A stretch of 64,000 bases of DNA from Rhizobiales bacterium GAS188 (GTDB lineage: Bacteria; Pseudomonadota; Alphaproteobacteria; Rhizobiales; Beijerinckiaceae): the NCBI GenBank assembly GCA_900104855.1, contig FNSS01000001.1, forward strand, positions 3,472,001-3,536,000, in the 5' to 3' direction. The position numbers and the translations under genes are program-made. Every line of letters begins with the position of its first letter. Position 1 is the stretch's first letter. Of this stretch, positions 8,501 to 14,595 are shown piece by piece. Under the pieces are notes generated by a model, which worked only from the letters and a program-made list of their open reading frames with translations, was not told the DNA's origin and searched no databases.

Positions 8501-8733
8501 CCGGCCTCTTGCCGATCATGTGGAGCACCGGAACCGGCTCCGAGGTCATGCGGCGCATTGCCGTTCCCATGATCGGCGGCATGGTGTCCTCCACCATCCT
8601 CACCTTGATCGTGATCCCGGCCGTCTACGCTCTCATCAAGGGCTATGGCCTGCCGCACGGCGCCGCACTCGCCGACGCAATGGCGCGAACCCCCGAATCC
8701 CGTTCGGGCGAGCGAGCGCTTGCGGCGGAGTAG
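5548..8733 (+). CDS. cusA: Cu(I)/Ag(I) efflux RND pump (CusA/CzcA family)
   Basis: The 1061-residue inner-membrane proton antiporter is full length. It has the heavy-metal RND signatures near the N-terminus (LPLDAIPDLSDTQVIVYTNY) and the TM4 motif GAMVDAAIVMIENAHK, with the proton-relay Asp at residue 402. Three methionines at 562 (LLYMP), 612 (TEMFET) and 661 (RIDML) have the same spacing (50 and 49) as the Met573/623/672 metal site known in E. coli CusA. This supports monovalent copper or silver over Co/Zn/Cd as substrate. The start at 5548 overlaps the cusB stop as ATGA. No regulator of the CusRS type is nearby. Confidence 0.93.
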   Translation: MIARLIAWSARNIMLVMIATVFAVAGGVYAVRHLPLDAIPDLSDTQVIVYTNYPGQAPQVVEDQVTYPLTTAMLTVPKSKVVRGFSFFGVSFVYVIFEDGTDIYWARSRVIEYLNAAATRLPAGITPTLGPDATGVGWVYQYAVTSQDRSLAETRSIQDWTLRYGLAKAEGVAEIASAGGFVKQYNVVVDPQRMRDLGISLDKIRDVIRQSNADVGGRTVELSEFEFIIRGKGYIRGLEDLGDVVLKVNDGTPVLLRDVARIELGPDERRGITELNGEGEVASGIALQRSGSNALDVIDNVKKRLVELASSLPKGTEIIPVYDRSGLINAAIETLKHTLFEESIVVALVCVIFLMHVRSALVAILMLPVGILMAFGAMRLLGLGANIMSLGGIAIAIGAMVDAAIVMIENAHKHLERAEPGKPRIDILIEAASQVGPALFFSLLIITVSFLPIFTLESQEGRLFGPLAFTKTFSMAAAAILSITLVPVLMILFVRGRIVPEHKNPLNRALIFVYRPLIRGVLKAKTPTIIAALAILAVTIWPAQQLGSEFMPSLDEGTLLYMPTTLPGISVTKAGELLQTQDRIIKTFPEVASVYGKAGRADTSTDPAPTEMFETVINLKPKDEWRPGVTVESLTAEMDKALQFPGVSNAWTMPIKARIDMLATGIRTPIGIKVMGKDLGEMDRLARKIEAVVRNVPGTTSAYAERVIGGYYLDIVPDRSALARYGLMVGDLQNTIAMALGGETATTTVEGRERYTVNIRYPRDLRSNPQAISRDVLIPMPSGGAVPLGEVAKVQLARGPTSIRTENGQLALYIFVDMHDRDLGGYVADAQKAVADNVQFPQGTYVVWSGQFEYLERAAARLKIVVPVTLLIIFLLLYLNFGRLTETLIVMLSLPFSLVGGLWLMWWLGFNMSVAVAVGFIALAGVAAETGVVMLIYLDQALKEVRAERRANGKPFTRADLQEAIMLGAVERVRPKMMTVVAIMAGLLPIMWSTGTGSEVMRRIAVPMIGGMVSSTILTLIVIPAVYALIKGYGLPHGAALADAMARTPESRSGERALAAE

Positions 8734-8746
8734 CGGCGGACGGCCG

Positions 8747-8770
8747 ATATGACATAATGCCAATATGACA
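8747..8770 (+). repeat. Short direct repeat at antitoxin start
   Basis: ATATGACA occurs at 8747-8754 and again at 8763-8770, with the second copy covering the antitoxin start codon. Direct or inverted repeats here would fit an autoregulatory operator of a toxin-antitoxin gene, but the 8-base units are short and could be chance. Confidence 0.3.
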
Positions 8771-8986
8771 GCGAAGACCCTGGCATTGGCGATCGACAAG
8801 GCGAATGCGCTCCCCGAGGCGGCGCAGGAGCAGATCGGCCGCGAGCTCCTCGAGCGCATCGACTCGCTCGCCGGCTTGCGTGCCGTGATAGAAGACGGCA
8901 TCCGCGAACTCGACGCGGGGAAAGGCGAGCCGCTCGACATCGAGGATGTTCTCGCGCAAGCGCGCGCGGAGCATGCCAGAGGCTAA
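8765..8986 (+). CDS. Putative type II antitoxin (addiction-module type)
   Basis: The 73-residue acidic protein resembles small antitoxins that pair with ParE/RelE toxins. It has an N-terminal helical part (LALAIDKANALPEAAQEQIGRELL) and a C-terminal toxin-binding tail (RAVIEDGIRELDAGKGEPLD, then IEDVLAQARAE). The start is ATG at 8765, only 31 bases after cusA. The family is assigned by resemblance only. The reading frame of the expected toxin starts inside its 3' end but is truncated, so this looks like an orphan antitoxin left after toxin loss. It might still act as a repressor or neutralise a toxin encoded elsewhere. Confidence 0.6.
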   Translation: MTAKTLALAIDKANALPEAAQEQIGRELLERIDSLAGLRAVIEDGIRELDAGKGEPLDIEDVLAQARAEHARG

Positions 8987-9071
8987 GCACGTCGTCTGGG
9001 CGCGCCCTCTGTCTTGTGGTTCGCAAGAGCGGGCGAGGACGCCCGCGATCCCAATCAGGATGCGACGATGA
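8973..9071 (+). pseudogene. Truncated ParE/RelE-like toxin remnant
   Basis: A 32-codon frame starts at the ATG at 8973, overlapping the antitoxin end by 14 bases, the usual arrangement of antitoxin-toxin pairs. It begins MPEAKHVVWARPL, like the start of ParE-type toxins, then loses resemblance and stops at 9069-9071. A functional toxin would need about 90-100 residues. Its stop overlaps the next start as ATGA. I infer a decayed toxin gene; a chance short frame cannot be excluded. Confidence 0.4.
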
Positions 9072-9550
9072 ACGATCTGCCCAAATCCGCCGACATCAGC
9101 CATGCCGACAGCGACGCGGATCTCGAGCGGGTGAAGGCCTGGTTCGGCGAATTGGCGCGCCATGTGCGTGCGGTCGATTTCGCGGCGGCGCGTCATCTCT
9201 TCGACCAGGATTTCCTCGCCTTCGGCACCTTCAGCAATTTCGTCATCGGGCGCGAGCCGGCCGAACGGGATCAGTGGCGCAAGGTCTGGCCGACCATCGA
9301 TGGCTTCACCTGGAGGCTCGAGGAGGTGAAGGCCCTGGTGTCACCCGACCGCCTGTTCGCGGTCGGCCTCGCGGTCTTCGATTCGACCGGCTATCACGCG
9401 GATGGCCGTCCCTTCGATCGCGCCGGGCGCGCCACCGTGTCCTTCGCGCGCGCTAGGACCGAGGACCCCTTCGTCGCGACCCATACCCATATGTCGCTGT
9501 TCAGGGGCACGCCGGACGTTTCGCACGGCAAGAAGCCGGCGAAGAGCTGA
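9068..9550 (+). CDS. SnoaL-like / NTF2-fold protein of unknown function
   Basis: The 160-residue cytoplasmic protein has the pattern of NTF2-fold ketosteroid-isomerase/SnoaL proteins: a helical start (ADLERVKAWFGELARHVRAVDF) and the conserved LFDQDFLAFGTFSNFVIGRE. The later strands contain FTWRLEEVKALVSPDRLFAVG, DSTGYHADGRPFDRAGRATV and the C-terminal FVATHTHMSLFRG. This type is often annotated DUF4440 or 'nuclear transport factor 2 family'. Members can be enzymes or simple ligand-binding domains, and the sequence alone does not say which. The start at 9068 overlaps the stop of the toxin remnant. No operon partner follows; a repeat element lies downstream. Confidence 0.7.
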   Translation: MNDLPKSADISHADSDADLERVKAWFGELARHVRAVDFAAARHLFDQDFLAFGTFSNFVIGREPAERDQWRKVWPTIDGFTWRLEEVKALVSPDRLFAVGLAVFDSTGYHADGRPFDRAGRATVSFARARTEDPFVATHTHMSLFRGTPDVSHGKKPAKS

Positions 9551-9571
9551 GAGGCGCCGCGCCGACCCCTT

Positions 9572-9769
9572 ACCTCTCCCCTTGTGGGAGAGGTCGGATC
9601 ACGAGCGTAGCGAATGATCCGGGTGAGGGGGCGGCACTGCCTTCGTAAGCTGGGTCAGGCTGCCATTCCGGCCCGAAGCGAGGGGATCTTCCGAGCCGGC
9701 GCTGCCCCCCTCACCCGGCTTCTCTTCGCTTCGCTAATCGAAGCCGACCTCTCCCACAAGGGGAGAGGT
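9572..9769. mobile_element. MITE-like ~200-bp element, copy 1
   Basis: About 60-base inverted ends (starting ACCTCTCCCCTTGTGGGAG and ending with its complement) enclose a core of roughly 75 bases. Each end is itself a hairpin. The core, read in the opposite direction, matches the core of the element at 14247-14448. Two copies in opposite orientation with a shared core suggest a non-autonomous mobile element and not just a palindrome. It carries no gene. Confidence 0.65.
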
Positions 9770-9838
9770 GGGCGTTGGCGCTCAAAAATATATGCATCCG
9801 TAGCCGCAAGCGGGGCGAGGTGAAGGAGCCGCCTCGCC

Positions 9839-10615
9839 TCAGCCGCCGCGGGCGATCGCGAGCGCGTTCTTGGCCGCGTCCTTGATGATGGCGAAATCGC
9901 CGGAGACAGTGATGAGCTGAAATCCCTGCTTGCCCAATTCGGCGGCTTTCGCGGGCGAGATGCCGAAGGCGCCGCAGAACTTGCCGGCCGCCTTGGCGCG
10001 CGCCAGCACGTGTTTGAAGGCCGCATCGACCTCCGCGCTCGCCGGATTGAAGGAGGCGCCGTTCGACAGGGTGATGGACAGGTCCGATGGGCCGACGAAC
10101 ACGCCGTCGAGGCCGGGCACCGCCAGGATGTCGTCGACCGCGGCGATCGCCTCGCGCGTCTCTATCATGGCGATGACGAGCGAGAAGTCGTTCGCCTGCT
10201 TGAAATATTCAGGCGGTGAGAGGCCCGTGAGGGCAAGGGCGCGTGCCGGCCCCCAGGAGCGCTCGCCGACCGGCGGGAATTTGGTGAAGGCCACGAACCG
10301 GCGGGCATCCTCGACCGAATTGATCATCGGCGCGATGACGCCGGTGGCGCCGAGATCGAGGAAGCGCGCCGCAGCTGCGAAATTGCCGACCGGAATGCGC
10401 CCGAGCACCGGCACGCCGATCGAGGAGACGACTGCGAAACCGCGCGCCATGGCGTTGTCGTCGAACATGCCGTGCTGCCCGTCGAACACGACGGCGTCAT
10501 AGCCTTCGCGCGCGAAGATGTCGGCGAGCACCGGTTCGGCGATGCCGAGCCAGGCCACATAGACCGGTGAGCCGGACGAGATCTTCGCCGCGACGTGATA
10601 GGCGCTCGGGATCAT
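9839..10615 (-). CDS. HpcH/HpaI-family aldolase
   Basis: The 258-residue protein belongs to the metal-dependent class II pyruvate aldolases that split 2-keto-3-deoxy acids (HpcH/HpaI, GarL, RhmA). Visible motifs are the catalytic-loop DGQHGMFDDNA (about 45-55), PMINSVEDARRFV (about 96-110), the metal-binding glutamate in IAMIETREAI (about 150), and VFVGPSDLSITL with the second metal ligand Asp. The length is normal for the family. It stands alone between a repeat and the DUF1476 gene, so the natural substrate cannot be inferred from neighbours. Confidence 0.85.
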   Translation of the reverse strand: MIPSAYHVAAKISSGSPVYVAWLGIAEPVLADIFAREGYDAVVFDGQHGMFDDNAMARGFAVVSSIGVPVLGRIPVGNFAAAARFLDLGATGVIAPMINSVEDARRFVAFTKFPPVGERSWGPARALALTGLSPPEYFKQANDFSLVIAMIETREAIAAVDDILAVPGLDGVFVGPSDLSITLSNGASFNPASAEVDAAFKHVLARAKAAGKFCGAFGISPAKAAELGKQGFQLITVSGDFAIIKDAAKNALAIARGG

Positions 10616-10700
10616 GGTGAGCTTCTCTCGAGGGAAAAGGATTGCGGCGGCGGGATCGTGTCGGCAAATTCCAGGGGGCGGTGGCGGAAGGCGCAGGCGT

Positions 10701-11024
10701 CTAGCGTCCGGCTTCGATATCCGTGATCGCCTTCGCCAGCAAATCCCTCATCTGGCCGAGCACGTCCTGAGGCGATCGCTCGATCCCCTTGGCCTTGAGG
10801 TCGGCGACCACCTTGAGCACGAGGCGATCATCCGCCTTGCCGAGATAATCCGGCACCAGCAGCGATTCCGCGTAACTCTCGGCCGGCGACCCCGCCTGGT
10901 CCATCAGCCCGGACGCCCAGGCCGCCAGCAGCTTGTTGCGGCGTGCCAGGCACATGAAGTGGAGTTCCTCGTCATGCGCGAATTTCGCTTCGAAGCCTTC
11001 TTCGCGTTTGTCGAAGGTGGTCAT
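10701..11024 (-). CDS. DUF1476 protein, F1-ATPase zeta-type inhibitor
   Basis: The 107-residue protein matches the alphaproteobacterial zeta subunit that inhibits ATP hydrolysis by F1-ATPase. The N-terminal inhibitory segment TTFDKREEGFEAKFAHDEE is typical. It is followed by the four-helix body (LHFMCLARRNKLLAAWASGLM, then YAESLLVPDYLGKADDRLVLKV). In rhizobia this gene usually lies next to purC, as here, with the two genes facing away from each other across a 580-base gap. The ATG at 11024 starts directly at the conserved MTTF. Confidence 0.87.
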   Translation of the reverse strand: MTTFDKREEGFEAKFAHDEELHFMCLARRNKLLAAWASGLMDQAGSPAESYAESLLVPDYLGKADDRLVLKVVADLKAKGIERSPQDVLGQMRDLLAKAITDIEAGR

Positions 11025-11606
11025 GCAAGAACCTTTCCGGGACGAATCTCTGGCTTGCGGCCGCACGCCTCGCCAGGACAGATCGGCAACGACCGGGGCC
11101 GGCCCAGCCTGGCGCTTCCATCACATGTCGTACGCCACCATATTCATATCAATGAGCGTCGGCCTGCGAAAGCAGGGTTGGGCTCGTGGCCGGCGACCCG
11201 GTTTGCCGGGCGCGGGCGTTTGCGCGCCACGCAGGGCCGAATACCGGAGCTTGGCGGCGCAATGTGAAGCCGATTCGATCCGAATTCCTGTCTATCGCCT
11301 TGTTTCAGCGCGTGAATCTGTCCAATGGCGACGCGGCGCGCCCGGGCCTCGCGGAGGGCTTTGCGGTAGCCCGGGGGGCGGGGCGCGGCCGGACGGCCTG
11401 CTGGCACTTGCGAGCCGCCCGCAGGCCACCAACATTGTGCCTGGAGCCCCGATCGGATAGGTTGAACGCAAGTTTCTAGATTGAGCCGAAGTTCTTGACC
11501 GAGTCGAAGTTTCTTGCGGGGGCGCAGCGCCAATGTAAGGAGGCGCGGCCGCGCACCTGTCCGCCAGGGGCCCGGCGCGTCACGTCAAAGGAGACCCATC
11601 CTTTCC
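11025..11606. other. Gene-free divergent promoter region
   Basis: About 580 bases lie between the DUF1476 gene and purC. Several open frames cross it, but none has a family resemblance or a good start, and all are explained by high GC. It must hold the promoters of both flanking genes, though no clear -35/-10 pair stands out. A short tandem repeat lies at 11467-11516. Confidence 0.45.
11467..11516. repeat. Imperfect 18-19-base tandem repeat upstream of purC
   Basis: Three successive units align as CGCAAGTTTCTAGATTGAG, CCGAAGTTCTTGACCGAG and a partial TCGAAGTTTCTTG. The array ends about 90 bases before purC and is less GC-rich than its surroundings. It may be a binding array or a replication-slippage product. 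Confidence 0.45.
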
Positions 11607-12401
11607 ATGGATTTTCTCAAACCACGGTATGTCCCGATGAATCGCCGCCGCCGCATTTACGAAGGAAAGGCGAAAGTCCTTTTCGAGGGGCCCGAGCCAG
11701 GCACATTGATTCAGCATTTCAAGGATGACGCCACCGCCTTCAATGCCAAGAAGCACGAGGTGATCGACGGCAAAGGGGTTCTCAACAACCGCATCAGCGA
11801 GTTCCTTTTCCAGAATCTCAACGATATCGGGGTGCCGACGCATTTCATGCGGCGCCTGAACATGCGCGAGCAGCTGATCCGCGAGGTCGAGATCATCCCG
11901 CTCGAGGTCGTGGTGCGCAATGTGGCCGCGGGCTCGCTGGCGACCCGGCTCGGCATCGAGGAGGGCACGACGCTGCCGCGCTCGATCATCGAGTTCTACT
12001 ACAAAAACGACGCGCTCAACGACCCGATGGTCTCGGAAGAGCATGTCACGGCCTTCGGCTGGGCCAATCCCCAGGAGATCGACGACATCATGGCGCTCGC
12101 CATCCGCGTCAATGATTTCCTCACCGGCCTCTTCCTTGGCGTCGGTATCCGGCTCGTCGACTTCAAGATGGAGACGGGGCGGCTGTGGGAGAACGACATG
12201 ATGCGCATCGTCGTCGCCGACGAGATCTCCCCGGATTCCTGCCGGCTCTGGGACATGAAGACCAAGGATAAGCTCGACAAGGACCGCTTCCGCCGCGATC
12301 TGGGCGGGGTGATCGAGGCCTATACGGAAGTGGCACGCCGGCTCGGCATCATCGCCGAGAACGAGCCCGTGGTCAGCGCAGGGCCGAAGCTGGTGCAGTG
12401 A
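11607..12401 (+). CDS. purC: Phosphoribosylaminoimidazole-succinocarboxamide synthase (SAICAR synthetase)
   Basis: PurC joins CAIR and aspartate with ATP to give SAICAR in de novo purine synthesis. The signatures are complete: [20 protein letters not shown] with the ATP-binding lysine, [34 protein letters not shown] and [16 protein letters not shown] begin at the ATG at 11607 because an AAAGGAGA ribosome site lies upstream. The ATG at 11637 ([10 protein letters not shown]) gives the start more usual in relatives, but it lacks such a site. A strong terminator follows 30 bases after the stop, so purC is probably not read through efficiently into purS. Confidence 0.93.
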   Translation: MDFLKPRYVPMNRRRRIYEGKAKVLFEGPEPGTLIQHFKDDATAFNAKKHEVIDGKGVLNNRISEFLFQNLNDIGVPTHFMRRLNMREQLIREVEIIPLEVVVRNVAAGSLATRLGIEEGTTLPRSIIEFYYKNDALNDPMVSEEHVTAFGWANPQEIDDIMALAIRVNDFLTGLFLGVGIRLVDFKMETGRLWENDMMRIVVADEISPDSCRLWDMKTKDKLDKDRFRRDLGGVIEAYTEVARRLGIIAENEPVVSAGPKLVQ

Positions 12402-12432
12402 TCCGGCGATATCCTCCGGAAAGTCCCGTAGA

Positions 12433-12457
12433 ACGGGGGCGCTGGCGCCCCCGTTTT
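12433..12457 (+). terminator. Rho-independent terminator after purC
   Basis: A perfect 9-base-pair stem (ACGGGGGCG with CGCCCCCGT) around the loop CTGG is followed by four T residues. It starts 31 bases after the purC stop. It lies before the start I prefer for the next gene. Confidence 0.8.
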
Positions 12458-12460
12458 CGC

Positions 12461-13021
12461 GTGGCCCCAAGGATTCGCTTGGTTTTGGGGGCTACAGGCC
12501 TGCTGGCGCTCTGCGCGTCCTGCTCGACCTTCGACACCGGTATCGGCGACCTGCCTTCTGGTTCCGGCTGGAGGCGCCTGCCGACCCATAAATGGCTCCT
12601 GAACGACGGGTTCGGTAAGGCCAATATCATCTACTGCCCGCCCGCCTCCTGCGCCCACCCGGCCGTGGTCGCGACCTTCGAGGCGCAAGGCGAGATGGCG
12701 ACGCGCCTGCTGCGGGCTCTCGCCAACCCGAAATCGCTGCTTGCGGCCAAACGCTTCGAGGTCGCGACCGCGCGCGATCCGCGCTTCAAGCGCAAGCCCG
12801 AAAAGACGCCGCGCAAGAGCAGCGAGCAGGCCGAGCCCGTCGAGGCGGACGGAATCGCCGGCTATCGCGTGACGCTTTCGCCGAAGGAGGCGGATGGGCA
12901 TGCGGCTTATGCGGTGGTGCTGGCGAAGCGCGAGGGCGATACCGTCAAGGCCGCGCTCGCGGTCACGGTCGATCCGCAAGCCGCCCTGCAGCAGGCCCGC
13001 GCGGCGGCCAAGACCTTCTGA
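12461..13021 (+). CDS. Putative secreted lipoprotein of unknown function
   Basis: The 186-residue product begins with a hydrophobic segment ending in LALCASC, an imperfect lipobox, so it is probably exported and may be lipid-anchored. The rest has a basic-rich middle (DPRFKRKPEKTPRK) and a C-terminal domain ending in AALQQARAAAKTF. No known family was recognised. It weakly resembles the product of 26472-27062: both have a C-P-x-CA motif followed by AVV/GVV, a central alanine/asparagine-rich helix, and an ARxxxxxF ending. I use the GTG at 12461 because it lies just after the purC terminator. A GTG at 12398 overlapping the purC stop would place the terminator inside the gene. Confidence 0.6.
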   Translation: MAPRIRLVLGATGLLALCASCSTFDTGIGDLPSGSGWRRLPTHKWLLNDGFGKANIIYCPPASCAHPAVVATFEAQGEMATRLLRALANPKSLLAAKRFEVATARDPRFKRKPEKTPRKSSEQAEPVEADGIAGYRVTLSPKEADGHAAYAVVLAKREGDTVKAALAVTVDPQAALQQARAAAKTF

Positions 13022-13030
13022 GGCGGAAAC

Positions 13031-13115
13031 TTGGACCGCTGGCGTCCCGCCCGCTCTTGCGCAGGGCGAGTGCTCCACGCCGGGAAGAAGGGCCACCAGG
13101 ATGGTGGCGGTCCCA
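13031..13115. repeat. ~85-bp interspersed repeat, copy 1
   Basis: The unit runs from TTGGACCGCTGGCGTCCCGC to GGCGGTCCCA, with near-complementary ends of about 19 bases. It is followed five bases later by a second copy in the same direction. A third copy lies inverted at 40531-40614. It has no coding capacity. Confidence 0.7.
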
Positions 13116-13120
13116 GGGCG

Positions 13121-13206
13121 TTGGGACCGTGGGCGTCCCGCCGGCTCTTGTGCAGGGCGAGCACTCCGCGCCGGGAAGAAGGGCGACCAGGATGGTCGCG
13201 GTCCCA
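13121..13206. repeat. ~85-bp interspersed repeat, copy 2
   Basis: This copy starts TTGGGACCGTGGGCGTCCCG and ends TCGCGGTCCCA. It is about 85-90% identical to copy 1 by eye. The tandem pair fills the gap between the lipoprotein gene and purS. Confidence 0.7.
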
Positions 13207-13277
13207 GGTGCAACTTCCTGCGATCATGCTATAGGGCGAGGTAAGCTCCAACCCTCGGATTCGCCCAGGATTCGCCC

Positions 13278-13520
13278 ATGAAAGCCCGCGTCACCGTCAC
13301 CCTCAAGACCGGCGTCCTCGATCCGCAAGGCAAGGCGATCGAAGGGGCGCTGAAATCGCTCGGCGTCGAGGGTGTCGAGAGCGTGCGGCAAGGCAAGATC
13401 TTCGATGTCGAGATCGCGAGCCTGGATCGAGCGAGGGCCGAGGCGACGCTGAAAGAGGCTTGCGACAAGCTGCTCGCCAATACGGTGATCGAGAATTACC
13501 GCGTCGAGGTCACGAGCTGA
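13278..13520 (+). CDS. purS: Phosphoribosylformylglycinamidine synthase subunit PurS
   Basis: The 80-residue protein has the family pattern KARVTVTLKTGVLDPQGKAI, GVESVRQGKIFDVEI and NTVIENYRVEV. PurS bridges PurQ and PurL in the multi-subunit FGAM synthase and helps carry ammonia between them. Its stop shares one base with the purQ start, so the two are translationally coupled. The upstream gap is filled by the 85-bp repeats, so its promoter must lie in or just after them. Confidence 0.93.
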   Translation: MKARVTVTLKTGVLDPQGKAIEGALKSLGVEGVESVRQGKIFDVEIASLDRARAEATLKEACDKLLANTVIENYRVEVTS

Positions 13521-14221
13521 TGCGCGCCGCGGTCATCCGCTTTCCCGGCATCAACCGCGAGACCGACGCTGCGCGCGCCATCCGGCTCGTCAGCGGGCGC
13601 GAGGCCGCCATGGTCTGGCATGCCGACACCGAGCTGCCCCCCGGGACCGACCTCGTCGTCCTGCCCGGCGGCTTCAGCTATGGCGATTATCTGCGCTGCG
13701 GGGCGATCGCTGCCCGCGCCCCCATCATGGATGCGGTACGCGCCCATGCGGTGCGCGGCGGCCTGGTGCTCGCCATCTGCAACGGCTTCCAGATCGCCTG
13801 CGAGGCGGGGCTGCTGCCCGGCGTGCTGATGCGCAACGCCGCCCTGCATTTCGTCTGCCGCTTCCAGCATCTGCGGGTCGAGCGCAACGACACGCCTTTC
13901 GCCAATGCCTATCGGCAGGGCCAGGCCATCAAGGTCTGCATCGCCCATGGCGAGGGCAATTACGTGGCAGACGCCGCGACCTTGGCGCATATCGAGGCGA
14001 AAGGGCTGATCGCCTTCCGCTATAGCGATGCCGAAGGGAGAGTGAGCGACGAAGCCAACCCCAACGGCGCCGCCGGCGCAATCGCCGGCATCTATTCGGA
14101 CAATCTGCGCGTGCTCGGCCTCATGCCGCATGCCGAGAACCTGGTCGATCCGCTGGTCGGCGGCACCGATGGGCGCGGCCTGTTCGAGAGCCTGACGCGG
14201 GCGTTGGTCGAGGCGGGCTGA
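13520..14221 (+). CDS. purQ: Phosphoribosylformylglycinamidine synthase subunit PurQ (glutaminase)
   Basis: The 233-residue class I glutamine amidotransferase supplies ammonia for FGAM synthesis. Visible are FPGINRETDAARA, the oxyanion strand LPGGFSYGDYLR, the nucleophile cysteine in LAICNGFQI (about residue 92), and the His/Glu pair in LMPHAENLVDP near the C-terminus. The purL gene that usually follows in alphaproteobacteria is not present. A MITE-like element and ileS come next, so the purine operon has been split. Confidence 0.93.
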   Translation: MRAAVIRFPGINRETDAARAIRLVSGREAAMVWHADTELPPGTDLVVLPGGFSYGDYLRCGAIAARAPIMDAVRAHAVRGGLVLAICNGFQIACEAGLLPGVLMRNAALHFVCRFQHLRVERNDTPFANAYRQGQAIKVCIAHGEGNYVADAATLAHIEAKGLIAFRYSDAEGRVSDEANPNGAAGAIAGIYSDNLRVLGLMPHAENLVDPLVGGTDGRGLFESLTRALVEAG

Positions 14222-14246
14222 GCGTTTTCGGTAAGCGCCGGCGCCC

Positions 14247-14448
14247 ACCTCTCCCCTCGTGGGAGAGGTCGGCTTCGAAGAGCGAAGCGATGAGGAGCCG
14301 GGTGAGGGGGGCAGCGCCGGCCCTCGGAGGCCGTCTCACCTCATGCTGGAATGGCTGCTTTGACCTAGCTTGCGGAAGGAGTAGCTGCCCCCCTCACCCG
14401 ATCCTCGCCTAGCGGCTCGGATCGACCTCTCCCACAAGGGGAGAGGTG
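14247..14448. mobile_element. MITE-like ~200-bp element, copy 2
   Basis: Inverted ends of about 60 bases (ACCTCTCCCCTCGTGGGAG and its complement at the right end) surround a core that matches the reverse complement of the core of 9572-9769, for example CTGGAATGG and AGCTTGCGGAAGG. It separates purQ from ileS. The remaining bases up to 14595 hold no gene and should contain the ileS promoter, which I could not pinpoint. Confidence 0.65.
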
Positions 14449-14595
14449 ACGCCAATCGCCTTTCCCCAGACAAAAAGCGGCCGCCCGGCGCCCCGTTCCG
14501 GGCACCTGAGCCCCTCTGCGTCGGGAGCTGCGCATTGACGAGCAGCCTCGCTTCGCCCAAATGAGCGGTTCAACCCAAGCTGTCAGTTTGAACGA

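Noticed and set aside
5407-8940. 1177-codon minus-strand frame opposite cusA
   Set aside because: It is exactly antisense to a well-supported pump gene and its product is a low-complexity His/Asp/Arg-rich sequence typical of antisense frames in GC-rich DNA.
10933-11460. Possible small genes in the DUF1476-purC gap
   Set aside because: No signal peptide, domain, or good ribosome site; frames run in several directions through the same GC-rich stretch.
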